Assembly (NCBI RefSeq): GCF_002574545.1
Contig: NZ_NUGT01000031.1
Span: forward strand, 62,001 to 126,000
Direction: 5' to 3'
Length of the DNA: 64,000 bases
Origin: Bacillus sp. AFS055030
GTDB lineage: Bacteria; Bacillota; Bacilli; Bacillales; Bacillaceae_G
Shown here: piece after piece, positions 36,573 to 45,150 of the stretch
Layout: each line of letters begins with the position of its first letter
Numbering within the stretch: the stretch's first letter is position 1
Program-made: the position numbers and the translations under genes
Notes under the pieces: generated by a model
What the model was told of the DNA's origin: nothing
The model's input: the letters and a program-made list of their open reading frames with translations, nothing else
The model's database searches: none

Positions 36573-38395
36573 AGTTGGATCTCCTCTTTATTGCTGCTTT
36601 TAGTAAATTGAATTAAGTCCTCTGTTATTTCATACTTCAAAAATGGAGTGATAAAATAAATCCCGTTAAATTTATCCTTAACATAATCAATTAGCTCTTT
36701 CGCAATTTGTTTACCTTCATCAACTGCTCTTTCTGGTTCAACTGATGAAATTCTATTTCTTACCTCTTCTGATAAAGTAATTCCTGGTACTTCATAATGG
36801 ATAAAATCAGCATTTTTCTTACTAACTAGTGGCATAATTCCAATAAAAATTGGCTGTTTTATATGACGTGTTGCCTCATATAATTTATCAATCGTTTCAA
36901 AATCATATATTGGCTGTGTTAAAAAATAATCCGCACCCGCCTCGACCTTTTTCTCAAGCCTTTTAATTGCTGCATCAAATTTTCGGACATTCGGATTAAA
37001 AGCAGCAGCGACTGAAAATCTTGTTCCATTTCCTAAGCTCTTACCGGAATAAAGTCTACCTTCATTCATTTCTTTAATCATTCGAATCAGTTCAAGTGAT
37101 GCTACATCATAAACTGAAGTTGCACCTGGAAAATCTCCTACCCTTGCTGGATCACCTGTTATAGCTAGAACCTCATTTAATCCTAAAGTTGCTAACCCCA
37201 TTAAATGAGATTGGAGTCCAATCATATTCCGATCTCTACAAGTTAGATGCGTCAAGACCGGTACATCCAGTCTTTGAAGCAGGGATGCCATCGCCACATT
37301 CGAAATTCTAGGTGAAGCTAAAGGATTATCTGCTAAGGTGATTGCATCAGCCCCTGCTCTATGTAATGCCTTCGCTCCTTCAAAAAACTTTCTTGTTTGT
37401 AATGTTTTTGGCGGATCTAGCTCTGCAATGATTGTCGTTTTATTTTTTGCCTTTTCTGCTAGCGTTTCATTCTTTTGCTCTACTTGCTTTGGAATTGTAA
37501 TTTTAATTGCTCTGTTTTTCACTTCTTTTTTTGTAACAGGCTGTAAAGTATCAATCTTACTTCGTAAAGCAGCGATATGCGCTGGTGTTGTACCGCAGCA
37601 TCCACCGATTAATCTTACACCTTGTTCAATAAATGGTTTTGCCATATCTTCAAAATATTCTGGATTCGATTTGTATACGTATTTCCCCTCAGTGTATAGC
37701 GGTAATCCTGAATTTGGGAATGCCGATAAATAACCATTTGTCGGTAATGAAACTGTATTTAATGACTCCAGCATATGAAGAGGTCCAAGATGACAATTGA
37801 TTCCGACTACATCTGCACCTAAATCTACTAAATTAGGAAGAATTTTTTCAATATATTGCCCACTTTGCATGACGCCAATTTCTTGTAGTGTTACTTGGGC
37901 AATGATTGGTAAATCGGTTCTTCCTCTTAATAGATTGACAGCATCATATAATTCATTTTCATCATAAAATGTTTCAAGCATAATCCCATCTACGCCTTCT
38001 TCTAGTAAGGCTGAAGCTTGCTCAAGTATCATCATCTCACGTTCTAAAGCTGTCGTAAAAGTAGAACCTACATATTTCATTCCACCGATCCCACCAATTA
38101 CTAAAGCTCTTCCTTTTGAAGCCGCTCTAGCATTTCTAACAGCCATTTGATTGATTTGCTTAACAAGCTTCTCCAAACCATATTGTCTCAGTTTTCCGGC
38201 ATTAGCACCGTATGAATTAGTTTGAATCACTTCTGCGCCAGCATCTATATATTGTTCATGTATATGAATGATCCGATCACGCTCAGTAATATTAAGTTCT
38301 TCAAAACAACTGTGAAGTCCGCCAGAGTACAAAAGTGTTCCCATTGCGCCATCACCTAAAACAATTCCATCCTTTAACTTTTCCAATAAGCCCAT
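36569..38395 (-). CDS. yitJ: Bifunctional homocysteine S-methyltransferase / methylenetetrahydrofolate reductase
   Basis: This 608-aa fusion has an N-terminal homocysteine-binding barrel with GDGAMGTLLY at residues ~15-24 and the zinc motif LIGGCCGTTPAHI near 265. A C-terminal MTHFR domain (~325-595) carries ITGDPARVGDFPGATSVYD near 410 and YFLTQPIYDF near 485. It makes methyl-THF for the adjacent metH; the N-half may methylate homocysteine or methionine precursors. It equals B. subtilis YitJ in length and architecture. It is preceded by a complete SAM riboswitch and followed by metH with a 4-bp overlap. Confidence 0.93.
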   Translation of the reverse strand: MGLLEKLKDGIVLGDGAMGTLLYSGGLHSCFEELNITERDRIIHIHEQYIDAGAEVIQTNSYGANAGKLRQYGLEKLVKQINQMAVRNARAASKGRALVIGGIGGMKYVGSTFTTALEREMMILEQASALLEEGVDGIMLETFYDENELYDAVNLLRGRTDLPIIAQVTLQEIGVMQSGQYIEKILPNLVDLGADVVGINCHLGPLHMLESLNTVSLPTNGYLSAFPNSGLPLYTEGKYVYKSNPEYFEDMAKPFIEQGVRLIGGCCGTTPAHIAALRSKIDTLQPVTKKEVKNRAIKITIPKQVEQKNETLAEKAKNKTTIIAELDPPKTLQTRKFFEGAKALHRAGADAITLADNPLASPRISNVAMASLLQRLDVPVLTHLTCRDRNMIGLQSHLMGLATLGLNEVLAITGDPARVGDFPGATSVYDVASLELIRMIKEMNEGRLYSGKSLGNGTRFSVAAAFNPNVRKFDAAIKRLEKKVEAGADYFLTQPIYDFETIDKLYEATRHIKQPIFIGIMPLVSKKNADFIHYEVPGITLSEEVRNRISSVEPERAVDEGKQIAKELIDYVKDKFNGIYFITPFLKYEITEDLIQFTKSSNKEEIQL

Positions 38396-38414
38396 TCAAT
38401 CACTTCCCGTTTAT

Positions 38415-38580
38415 ATAAAATAAAAAACGCCATTCTCTCAACAAAATGAGAGAATGACGTTAAAGTACAGATTACGCCTTATCTCTCATGTTTTAAACAT
38501 GCTGGATTTAGCACTTTTTAGCTTTCGCTAAAGTTGCCGGGTTTCATAGGGCCAGTCCCTCCACCGCTCTCGATAAGGAT
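38415..38580 (-). promoter_or_regulatory. SAM-I (S-box) riboswitch with terminator, controlling yitJ-metH
   Basis: The minus strand carries the S-box consensus: CTTATCGAGAGCGGTGGAGG, then GACTGGCCC, TGAAACCCGGCAAC, and a closing GATAAGG at 38483-38477. This gives the P1 to P4 aptamer at 38477-38578. An intrinsic terminator follows: AACGTCATTCTCTCA pairs with TGAGAGAATGGCGTT (38461-38447 / 38440-38426), then TTTTTATTTT. By the known mechanism, SAM binding favours the terminator and shuts off the methionine genes. The yitJ start is 20 bp past the T-run. Confidence 0.95.
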
Positions 38581-38694
38581 TATTTAGTTGTTATATTGAA
38601 TATAAAACAGTTTACTATATTTATATGTTAAAGAAAAGACATTTATGGAAAGATTTTCAAAAATAAATATATTTTGTTAACATAATAGTATTAT

Positions 38695-40560
38695 TTAACT
38701 ATTTTTATAATGTGCTAGTGCTAATAGCGGATAAATTTCATTATAGCTATGATAGTGGATATAAAACTGACCGGGTAAGCCTAATCCTGTTGGGTAAGTT
38801 AATGCTTTATTAGTCAAATCAGTTTGATTCGTTAAAAATTTAATTCCTTTTCTAATTACTTCATCTTCTTTATTGCGAATTGAAAGTAAAGCATCAACTG
38901 CCCAGGCTGTTTGACTAGGAGTACTATATTTTAAAGGAACATATTTATTTTTAACAGCTGAAAGACCCGATTCTCCCCACCCTCCGTCTTCGTTTTGAAT
39001 ACTAACTAACCATTTCTCAGCTTTTTTAATTGCCTCATGATTTTTAGGAATCCCTACTGCTCTAAGACCAGTAATCGCTGCCCAAGTTCCATAAATATAA
39101 CAAATTCCCCACCTACCATACCAGCTGCCATTTCTTTTTTGGTTTTTTAAAAGCCAATCAACTGCCTTTTTCACAATCGGGTCATCGTTTGAAATGGACG
39201 TATAATATCCAATAAATTCTAAAATGCGACCTGTTAAATCTGCAGTGGAAGGATCAATGATTGCATCTTTTGCATTTTCAATTGGCACAAATGTTAGCCA
39301 CTTATTCGTTACATTTTTTTCAAATGCTCCCCAACCACCATCTTCATTTTGAAGTCCAAGTAAAAAATGTACCCCTCTTAACCAACGATCATGAATTGTG
39401 GATTGATCTAAAGCGCTTCTTGCTAATGCCCTTAAAGCAGCACCAGTATCATCATTATCTGGGATAAAAGAATTAACATCGGAAAAACCCCAACCACCAG
39501 GACTTACATTTTTAGCATGAATCTTCCAATCACCAATACTATTCTGTTGTTTTTTAATTAAGTAACTTATCGATTTCGATACAATCGGATCACTTACTTT
39601 GTAACCAGCTTCTTGTATGGCATATGACAATAATGCAGTATCCCAAACTTTTGATGGCGAATTTTGAATATGAATTCCTGCTTCAGTATCAGCTGCATAT
39701 GAAAGAAGTCCCTGTAGCGCATTTTGAATAACAGATGAAGTAGTTTCATAGCCTAAAGCCATTAAGGCATAAATCATATAAAACGTCGAAGTAGCATAGC
39801 TATAAAAAGTTCCATTTGTTTCAATACGATCAAGCATAAAGTTCTTTGCCTTTTCATATCCCTTTTGCTGAAAATAAAGAGGATATGAAGCTAACTTCTT
39901 TCCTTCTTCAAGTAAAAATTGATAAAAACTCCCTCGTTCTTCATAAAACCAATCTACCTCACTAGTTTCCATAAGATGATCGATATTTAGATCGTCATCC
40001 AATTTCACTTTAAATCGCTTATTTATACAAATGATCATTGGAACTAAATGAACTCTAGCATAATTGCTTAAATCAAATAAACTTAACGGTATTTTATCTG
40101 GCAGTAAAAAATAACTCATCGGAAAGTAAAATAATTTGGGATACTCAATCAAACCATGAGTAGCCAGAATCACCTTTAACATAAAATGTGTTTTTTTAAT
40201 ACCACCGTTTTCACGAATAAATTTTTCAGCTTTTTTCATACTTAAATGTTCTTTTGTATACTTTTTTGAGATTAATAAAGCTATGTAAGCTTGTACCGTT
40301 GCATTTAAGTTTCCTTCTTTTTCATCTTCGTATAATTTCCAGGCTCCATTTGGATATTGAAGATTGATGATTCGATCAATAATCCCGTCCATTACCTTTT
40401 GATTTTTGTATTCAAGATCATTCATTAATAAAATCATAAAACTATCCGTCATTAATGAACCTTCAAAACAAAATTCCCAAGTTCCATCTTCATCTTGTTT
40501 TGTTCTTAATCGTTTGATCCGCTCATCAATATTTCGTAAAACAATATTTTCGAGGTCCAT
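38695..40560 (-). CDS. sqhC: Squalene-hopene cyclase family terpene cyclase (sporulenol synthase-like)
   Basis: This 621-aa (alpha/alpha)6 double-barrel cyclase has the catalytic DxDD motif in IPDNDDTGAALRAL (near residue 363). Several QW repeats are seen (QNEDGGWG twice, QKRNGSWYGRWG). Length and divergence fit the Bacillus SqhC type, which cyclises tetraprenyl-beta-curcumene to sporulenol in spores, rather than the squalene enzyme. Substrate choice cannot be proved here. It lies 14 bp downstream of a 95-aa membrane protein gene and probably forms an operon with it. The protein is a peripheral membrane enzyme. Confidence 0.87.
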   Translation of the reverse strand: MDLENIVLRNIDERIKRLRTKQDEDGTWEFCFEGSLMTDSFMILLMNDLEYKNQKVMDGIIDRIINLQYPNGAWKLYEDEKEGNLNATVQAYIALLISKKYTKEHLSMKKAEKFIRENGGIKKTHFMLKVILATHGLIEYPKLFYFPMSYFLLPDKIPLSLFDLSNYARVHLVPMIICINKRFKVKLDDDLNIDHLMETSEVDWFYEERGSFYQFLLEEGKKLASYPLYFQQKGYEKAKNFMLDRIETNGTFYSYATSTFYMIYALMALGYETTSSVIQNALQGLLSYAADTEAGIHIQNSPSKVWDTALLSYAIQEAGYKVSDPIVSKSISYLIKKQQNSIGDWKIHAKNVSPGGWGFSDVNSFIPDNDDTGAALRALARSALDQSTIHDRWLRGVHFLLGLQNEDGGWGAFEKNVTNKWLTFVPIENAKDAIIDPSTADLTGRILEFIGYYTSISNDDPIVKKAVDWLLKNQKRNGSWYGRWGICYIYGTWAAITGLRAVGIPKNHEAIKKAEKWLVSIQNEDGGWGESGLSAVKNKYVPLKYSTPSQTAWAVDALLSIRNKEDEVIRKGIKFLTNQTDLTNKALTYPTGLGLPGQFYIHYHSYNEIYPLLALAHYKNS

Positions 40561-40574
40561 TTTACCACCTCAGT

Positions 40575-40862
40575 TCAATTTTTTTCTAGCTGATGGTATT
40601 TCCCCATCCTTGTTGAATGGTCCATTTTAATTTCTTCTTGTTCAACATTACCTTCCATGTTTATTTTTTTACTAAAATAAACAATCGAAATAATAAATGC
40701 TAGAAAGCTAAATGGTAAAACAATTATTTTAAATCCGAACCACGTAAAAGAATGTAAAATATGAAAATAACTACCTAATAATAAGCAATAAGTAAGTAAT
40801 ATCAGGTCGAACACAATTACACCCAAAAATGATTTTACTATTTTTATTAAAAAAGGATTCAT
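40575..40862 (-). CDS. Small membrane protein upstream of sqhC
   Basis: This 95-aa protein has two hydrophobic segments (residues ~11-34 and ~43-63) and a hydrophilic, charged C-terminal tail (~66-95). No family is recognised. Because it precedes sqhC by only 14 bp on the same strand, a role in the same membrane or spore-lipid process is possible, but this is inference from position alone. Confidence 0.65.
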   Translation of the reverse strand: MNPFLIKIVKSFLGVIVFDLILLTYCLLLGSYFHILHSFTWFGFKIIVLPFSFLAFIISIVYFSKKINMEGNVEQEEIKMDHSTRMGKYHQLEKN

Positions 40863-40963
40863 CTAGATCACACTCCTTTACTAATCTATGATTTAAATGT
40901 GAAATAATACGAATTTTTCTGTGTAATTAGTACCTGTTACTCTGGAAAACTACAATTTATTAT

Positions 40964-41000
40964 GGGAATTTCATGAAAAAAATTTACTATAAAAATTCCC
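40964..41000. repeat. Inverted repeat in the divergent sqhC / 41101 intergenic region
   Basis: GGGAATTT (40964-40971) and AAATTCCC (40993-41000) are perfect inverted repeats in the 238-bp region between two divergent genes. They could be an operator or a leader hairpin. No consensus sigma-A promoter is obvious on either strand here. Confidence 0.45.
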
Positions 41001-41100
41001 CCCTAAATTATTTAAATCTGAGAAATCTATTTAATGTCTAATCAAAATCTATTAAAAGTGAATATAGTGAGAGTAATGATAGAAAGGAGTGTTTTATACG

Positions 41101-41550
41101 ATGGCAGCAGAATTTAATGATTTTAAAGAATTAATAGAAGAAATTCAAGAGATGATTGCAGCAGCTAATCTAGATGGCTCAATCAATTTTAATTTTTTCA
41201 ACATTGAAATCAAAAAGAATCGCGTCCAAGTCGAACAAAGAGCTGAAGGCGGAGGACAAATTAATCGAAACGTTGGCATGAATGCAAATCAAGGCGGTCA
41301 AAACGCTAGAAACAATAGCCAAACATCAAATGACCATTCGCAATTTGCAGATGGAAATGGTAGAAGCGGTATTGCTGGTAAAAATAATGATGAATTAGGC
41401 GGACAACAAGGAATTAAAATCAGAGACAGCAAAATAAAAAGAAGCAAAATCAGAACAGATTCCGAACACAACGAAGGTTCAGAACCTGAAGAAGCAAACG
41501 GTGAACAATTCCAATTGCCAAGATTAAATAGACTAAATAGGACAGAATAA
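41101..41550 (+). CDS. Low-complexity hydrophilic protein of unknown function
   Basis: This is a 149-aa protein. The first ~45 residues look folded (helical FKELIEEIQEMIAAAN, then a strand INFNFFNIEIKKNRVQV). The rest (46-149) is a polar, Asn/Gln/Gly/Lys/Glu-rich tail without hydrophobic core, with a repeated basic element (IKIRDSKIKRSKIRTDS). I do not recognise it. Such tails occur in spore-coat and other surface proteins of Bacillus, but no motif proves this. ATG 41101 follows AAAGGAG by 11 bases; GTG 41089 is inside that site. Confidence 0.65.
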   Translation: MAAEFNDFKELIEEIQEMIAAANLDGSINFNFFNIEIKKNRVQVEQRAEGGGQINRNVGMNANQGGQNARNNSQTSNDHSQFADGNGRSGIAGKNNDELGGQQGIKIRDSKIKRSKIRTDSEHNEGSEPEEANGEQFQLPRLNRLNRTE

Positions 41551-41644
41551 ATGACTTTCTGACTTACCTTAAGTTCAAAAAGCCATCGCTTTATATTGAA
41601 TTTTTAAAGTGTGGACAAGCTTTAGGTGACGAATGAGTGAATCA

Positions 41645-41693
41645 AGTAAAAAACCCACAAGGATCATTAATTCCCTAGTGGGTTTACTTTTTT
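41645..41693 (+). terminator. Bidirectional terminator between 41101 and DUF3892 genes
   Basis: AAACCCAC (41651-41658) pairs with GTGGGTTT (41678-41685), with an inner GG/CC pair. A-rich and T-rich flanks serve both converging transcripts. Confidence 0.75.
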
Positions 41694-41710
41694 ATGTATA
41701 CGATTTCAGT

Positions 41711-42022
41711 TTAAAATTCTGGTAGATTACTCAAATTATTGTCTGCAATACCATCCGGTTCACTTCTTAAGATGTCACGACCATACTTATGGATTACGTC
41801 AACATGTGCTAAATTTCCACTCTTTGCTTCTTGTAATGCTTGAAGATAATCTAGTTCACGATTTAAATTTGTTTTGAAACCAATTAAATCACCATCTTTA
41901 TTTTTGCGAACTGCAACAATATGTTCCTTGTCTTGGTTAACTGTTTCGTCTACGTGCATTTGTTCGTCATCACTTTGATTTCTATACATTTCATATGCTT
42001 CTTCAAATCGATCTTGAGTCAC
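41711..42022 (-). CDS. DUF3892 domain protein
   Basis: This 103-aa protein's C-terminal two thirds match the DUF3892 pattern: IVAVRKNKDGDLIGFKT (residues ~35-51), LDYLQALQEAKSG and HVDVIHKYGRDILRSEPDG up to NNLSNLPEF at the end. The function of this small cytoplasmic family is unknown. The start codon is GTG at 42022, preceded by AAAGGAGGATA. It stands alone between terminators. Confidence 0.8.
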   Translation of the reverse strand: MTQDRFEEAYEMYRNQSDDEQMHVDETVNQDKEHIVAVRKNKDGDLIGFKTNLNRELDYLQALQEAKSGNLAHVDVIHKYGRDILRSEPDGIADNNLSNLPEF

Positions 42023-42268
42023 TTTTTTTATCCTCCTTTTATCAATAGTTTTGCCATTGATGGTGGATGTAAAACAAATTTGTGTGCCAGATGAAGGAGA
42101 GTTTTAATTTTTAATAAAAAAACTGAATTAATAGTCTATTTATTATAATCGATCTTTATCTTCAAAGAACTGTTTCATAATTGACTTTTTCTTCAACTAA
42201 TCCTTTATTTTGTAATATTTTAGAAACTTCCATTGACCTACATTCACTCAAATAAATGCCCACTCAAT

Positions 42269-42769
42269 CTATTTTAACAGTTCGTTACATATATTTTTTA
42301 CCCATTCATGTTGATGATTCCAACATTTCCACACGTCATTCATCCATTTAATAAGCATTTTGTCGCGATTTTCTCCTGGTTGTTCTTTCATTACATCATA
42401 TACAGTCAATGAATAGGCTGAATTGTCTGGCGATTGCAATGCATCCCAATTATATTTTTGACGACTGAGAAGTGTATGGACACGTTGTACTTGTTTTCCG
42501 TTGAAATCATGTACTATAGCATAATACAATCCTATTACTGAAAAACTCGCGGTAATGTTTTTCATATTATTCCCTGAATGCTGAGCAGCGTAAGTATCGA
42601 TGGCATGCTGATGTATAAAATTAGTATCTTGTTTTTCTAATGTATAACTACTTAAATCACTAAAGCAATCATCTGTGGCATTGTATTTCCTTGTCAATTT
42701 GTTTTGTTGATCATCGAGGCTTAAACCACATCCTGGGCACTTTATTATCTTTTCACTCGATTTTTTCAT
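42269..42769 (-). CDS. DUF5946 family protein
   Basis: This 166-aa protein has an N-terminal zinc-ribbon-like CPGCG (residues ~11-15), then a helical domain with HQHAIDTYAAQHSG (~53-66) and FSVIGLYYAIVHDFNGKQVQRVHTLL, typical of DUF5946. It ends WCWNHQHEW-like (KCWNHQHEWVK). Function is unknown; the conserved histidines suggest metal binding. It is cytoplasmic and has no operon partner. Confidence 0.7.
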   Translation of the reverse strand: MKKSSEKIIKCPGCGLSLDDQQNKLTRKYNATDDCFSDLSSYTLEKQDTNFIHQHAIDTYAAQHSGNNMKNITASFSVIGLYYAIVHDFNGKQVQRVHTLLSRQKYNWDALQSPDNSAYSLTVYDVMKEQPGENRDKMLIKWMNDVWKCWNHQHEWVKNICNELLK

Positions 42770-42869
42770 ACTTTTTCTCTCATCTCCATTTTAGAACACT
42801 TTTGTTATCGCTTACATTTCAAGATACCGTAAATTATACTCCTTTAATACATCTAGCCATTTAGCGCAT

Positions 42870-42895
42870 TAAAAAAGAGACTAATAAATAGTCCC
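42870..42895 (-). terminator. Weak intrinsic terminator after the peptidase E gene
   Basis: On the minus strand GACTA pairs with TAGTC around a short loop, followed by CTTTTTT. The stem is only 5-6 bp. Confidence 0.5.
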
Positions 42896-42955
42896 AAGTT
42901 GTTTAGCTATTGGAGTTTGCATTAGGATATGCAACAGTTTCCTAAAGGTGTAGCG

Positions 42956-43624
42956 TCAGGGCGAATATAGTTTCCAATGACCTTCGGAGACCACTTCAAC
43001 CTTTCCATCGATTACTTTGATGGCGGTTTGATCGTCAATCGCATACGCCGGTCCAAGCATCCCGGCTGCCCATCTCTCTGCGGCAGCAATGGTATTTCCC
43101 GGTAGCATCTCGTGATCTAGGTGCGGAAAGATTGAAAAATCAACCAATCTCAGTGCTTCATCACCACCGTCTGGTGGAGTCCAGCCAACGAAGTATTCCC
43201 CTATGTTAGGTGACATCACCATACTCCCAGCACTCATTCCCACATAGACTGATTTTAGTGAGGGTAAAAGGTCTGCCAAGCCGGATTGACGCATCCAGTA
43301 GCACAGGTAAAGGGCATCACCGCCTGACACCAGTAATACATCTGTATCCTCAACAAGTGGTTTCCAGCGTTTTTCGTCGATGCTTGGCAATGCTGTTAAC
43401 TCCAAAACGCCGACAGACTTCCAACCTAGGCTTACCATGGGATTTTCTTCTTTTCCACTAATGAACTCCCAAGCTTTGACGCCAGGGCCAACCCAAGGGT
43501 GTCCATACATCGCAGTGGGGATACACAGGGCGTTGGAGTCAGCTATCGGTTTGCCTAACATGTCAACCAGCGCATCGTGTATGCTTTTGTTAATGATGCC
43601 TCCAGATGTAAGCAGAAATTTCAT
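42956..43624 (-). CDS. Peptidase S51 / peptidase E-like (type 1 glutamine amidotransferase-like)
   Basis: This 222-aa protein has a class-I glutamine-amidotransferase-like fold. VLLVSGGDALYLCYW (~95-109) and the nucleophile elbow VYVGMSAGSMVMSP (~125-138, catalytic Ser) fit the S51 dipeptidase E family, and IFPHLDHEMLPG (~164-175) supplies the histidine. It would cleave Asp-X dipeptides or act on a related small substrate. Its DNA is visibly richer in G and C than its neighbours (many CCG/GCC/GGC codons), which suggests recent acquisition. The start has GGAGTGAAG just ahead. Confidence 0.8.
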   Translation of the reverse strand: MKFLLTSGGIINKSIHDALVDMLGKPIADSNALCIPTAMYGHPWVGPGVKAWEFISGKEENPMVSLGWKSVGVLELTALPSIDEKRWKPLVEDTDVLLVSGGDALYLCYWMRQSGLADLLPSLKSVYVGMSAGSMVMSPNIGEYFVGWTPPDGGDEALRLVDFSIFPHLDHEMLPGNTIAAAERWAAGMLGPAYAIDDQTAIKVIDGKVEVVSEGHWKLYSP

Positions 43625-43826
43625 AACTTCACTCCTTGTCTTTGTTCCGTACTGTCAAGTTTTTTCATACTTCTATAATAGCAATCCTAGCATTTATGTA
43701 TGATAAAACACTTCGATTGTATTATTAGCAAAATTATCTATTTGAATACTGGTGAAACTCATTCTGTCTTATACTTTAATTCTACAAAACCTATATAAAT
43801 CCTTGTACAACTATCTTTCCAAAAAC

Positions 43827-43976
43827 TTCAATAGCCACAGCGGAGACACATGATCTTTATCTAATGGACTGCGTTTGTTTTCTACAACATGTTCCAGAAA
43901 AAAATCTTGTAAATCTCCATTTAAAAATTCTTCTTTCCGGTTAATTTTATATTCATAAAAAAATCTATTAAACAGT
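43827..43976 (-). pseudogene. Decayed coding remnant (C-terminal fragment)
   Basis: On the minus strand an open frame of about 50 codons without a start ends in a plausible C-terminus (…DLQDFFLEHVVENKRS, then PLDKDHVSPLWLLKFLER and stop). Composition looks like real protein, but it begins after a stop codon and just inside a 16-bp hairpin. I do not recognise the parent family. Confidence 0.4.
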
Positions 43977-43978
43977 TA

Positions 43979-44024
43979 ATCTTGTTGTTGAACTAAATGC
44001 AACTTTTAAGTTTAACAACAAGAT
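43979..44024. repeat. 16-bp perfect-length inverted repeat (transposon-end-like hairpin)
   Basis: ATCTTGTTGTTGAACT (43979-43994) and AGTTTAACAACAAGAT (44009-44024) pair over 16 bp with a single G-T wobble and a 14-base loop. There is no adjacent T-run, so it is not an obvious terminator. It abuts the decayed coding remnant. Confidence 0.6.
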
Positions 44025-44081
44025 CGACTATTTGATAGAGAGGTTTTTGGAACTATTTATAAATACCTGGAAAAATAGGCT

Positions 44082-44786
44082 TTATAGGTTTACCAAATTT
44101 CCAAATAAAAGTAATTTAATCTCGACTAATGACTTAATACTATCTATTTTATGATTATGTTCAATTTCGTCATAAGACCATGAATCTCTAATAATATGAA
44201 TTGCTTTCATCCCCGCATCTATAGCAGGTACAATATCACTTCTAAGTGAGTTTCCAATCATTACGGGATTATTTAATTTTTCCTGTAACTCAAGATACGT
44301 ATTTACATCTTTTTTATTTGTAATAAATACATTATCAAAATGATGAACTAAGCCCGTTTCCATCACTCGCTTTGATTGCACGTCTTTTTCACCTAAAGTC
44401 AATATCGTCATACTTGCTACATCTTTGTGATTTGATAATTCTTCTATTATAAATGTGTCACTTTGCAATGGAATATTTACTTTAAATATCGTTTTTGCTA
44501 ATGATTGTAATTGATCATTGACAATACTTGAAATCTCAATATTAAATCGTGTTGCCAATAAATCTAAAGTTGATTCCCAAGCATAAGGATACCTGGTTTT
44601 ACTGAAACCCATCTCTTTAATTAGTTCCAAATCTATTCTATTAAAAACTTCTTTAATTTCATTTATGAGTACTTTTTCATCTAGCGCTTGATGTACTAGA
44701 TTCGAACATAAATCTATATTATTTAAAAATGCGGCTTGGGTCTGAATTAATGTATCGTCTAAATCAAAAATTAAATCATATTTCAT
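44082..44786 (-). CDS. HAD family hydrolase
   Basis: This 234-aa haloacid dehalogenase-like phosphatase has motif I YDLIFDLDDTLIQT (residues ~3-16; nucleophile Asp-8 and general acid Asp-10). Motif II is MTILTLGEK (~131) and motif III/IV is KNP-like NPVMIGNSLRSDIVPAIDAGM (~173-193). The long helical cap between motifs I and II is typical of subfamily I. The substrate is a small phosphorylated metabolite of unknown identity. Confidence 0.82.
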   Translation of the reverse strand: MKYDLIFDLDDTLIQTQAAFLNNIDLCSNLVHQALDEKVLINEIKEVFNRIDLELIKEMGFSKTRYPYAWESTLDLLATRFNIEISSIVNDQLQSLAKTIFKVNIPLQSDTFIIEELSNHKDVASMTILTLGEKDVQSKRVMETGLVHHFDNVFITNKKDVNTYLELQEKLNNPVMIGNSLRSDIVPAIDAGMKAIHIIRDSWSYDEIEHNHKIDSIKSLVEIKLLLFGNLVNL

Positions 44787-45028
44787 AATTAATTTATCTC
44801 ACTTTCCAACTGAACCTAATTGTTATTTAATTTCACAGAGTTTATTGATCCAGCTTTACTAATTATATATGCTATTGTACCAAGTGTCCTTATTTTATTC
44901 TTTTAAAAAAAGAGTTACTTCCTCATAACAAGTTCAAGTCGTAATATTCCTTCATAATTTTGAATATTACTTCCTCATAATAGGCATTAATTAAAATAAA
45001 CCCAAAATTGGCGAATAGTAGACAAACT
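44787..45028. other. Intergenic repeats ahead of the HAD gene
   Basis: No gene is seen. The 14-bp sequence TTACTTCCTCATAA occurs twice (44915-44928 and 44967-44980). Between and overlapping them is a perfect inverted repeat GTAATATTC (44941-44949) / GAATATTAC (44962-44970). Confidence 0.55.
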
Positions 45029-45072
45029 CATTTTCAACGTGTTGAAAATGCCACGAAAATTTCGTGGCATTT
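45029..45072. terminator. Two overlapping hairpins after the DHFR-like gene
   Basis: CATTTTCAAC/GTTGAAAATG (45029-45050) and AAATGCCACGAAA/TTTCGTGGCATTT (45046-45072) share the segment AAATG, so only one can form fully. On the minus strand the 13-bp stem would end the transcript from 45720, though its T-run is short (TTTTC). Confidence 0.55.
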
Positions 45073-45150
45073 ACTTGACGAATTCTTTTTTCAACAGTAT
45101 GTAATTAATGACCTTTTATGAAACTTATGCAAATAAAACACTAAGCAAAC

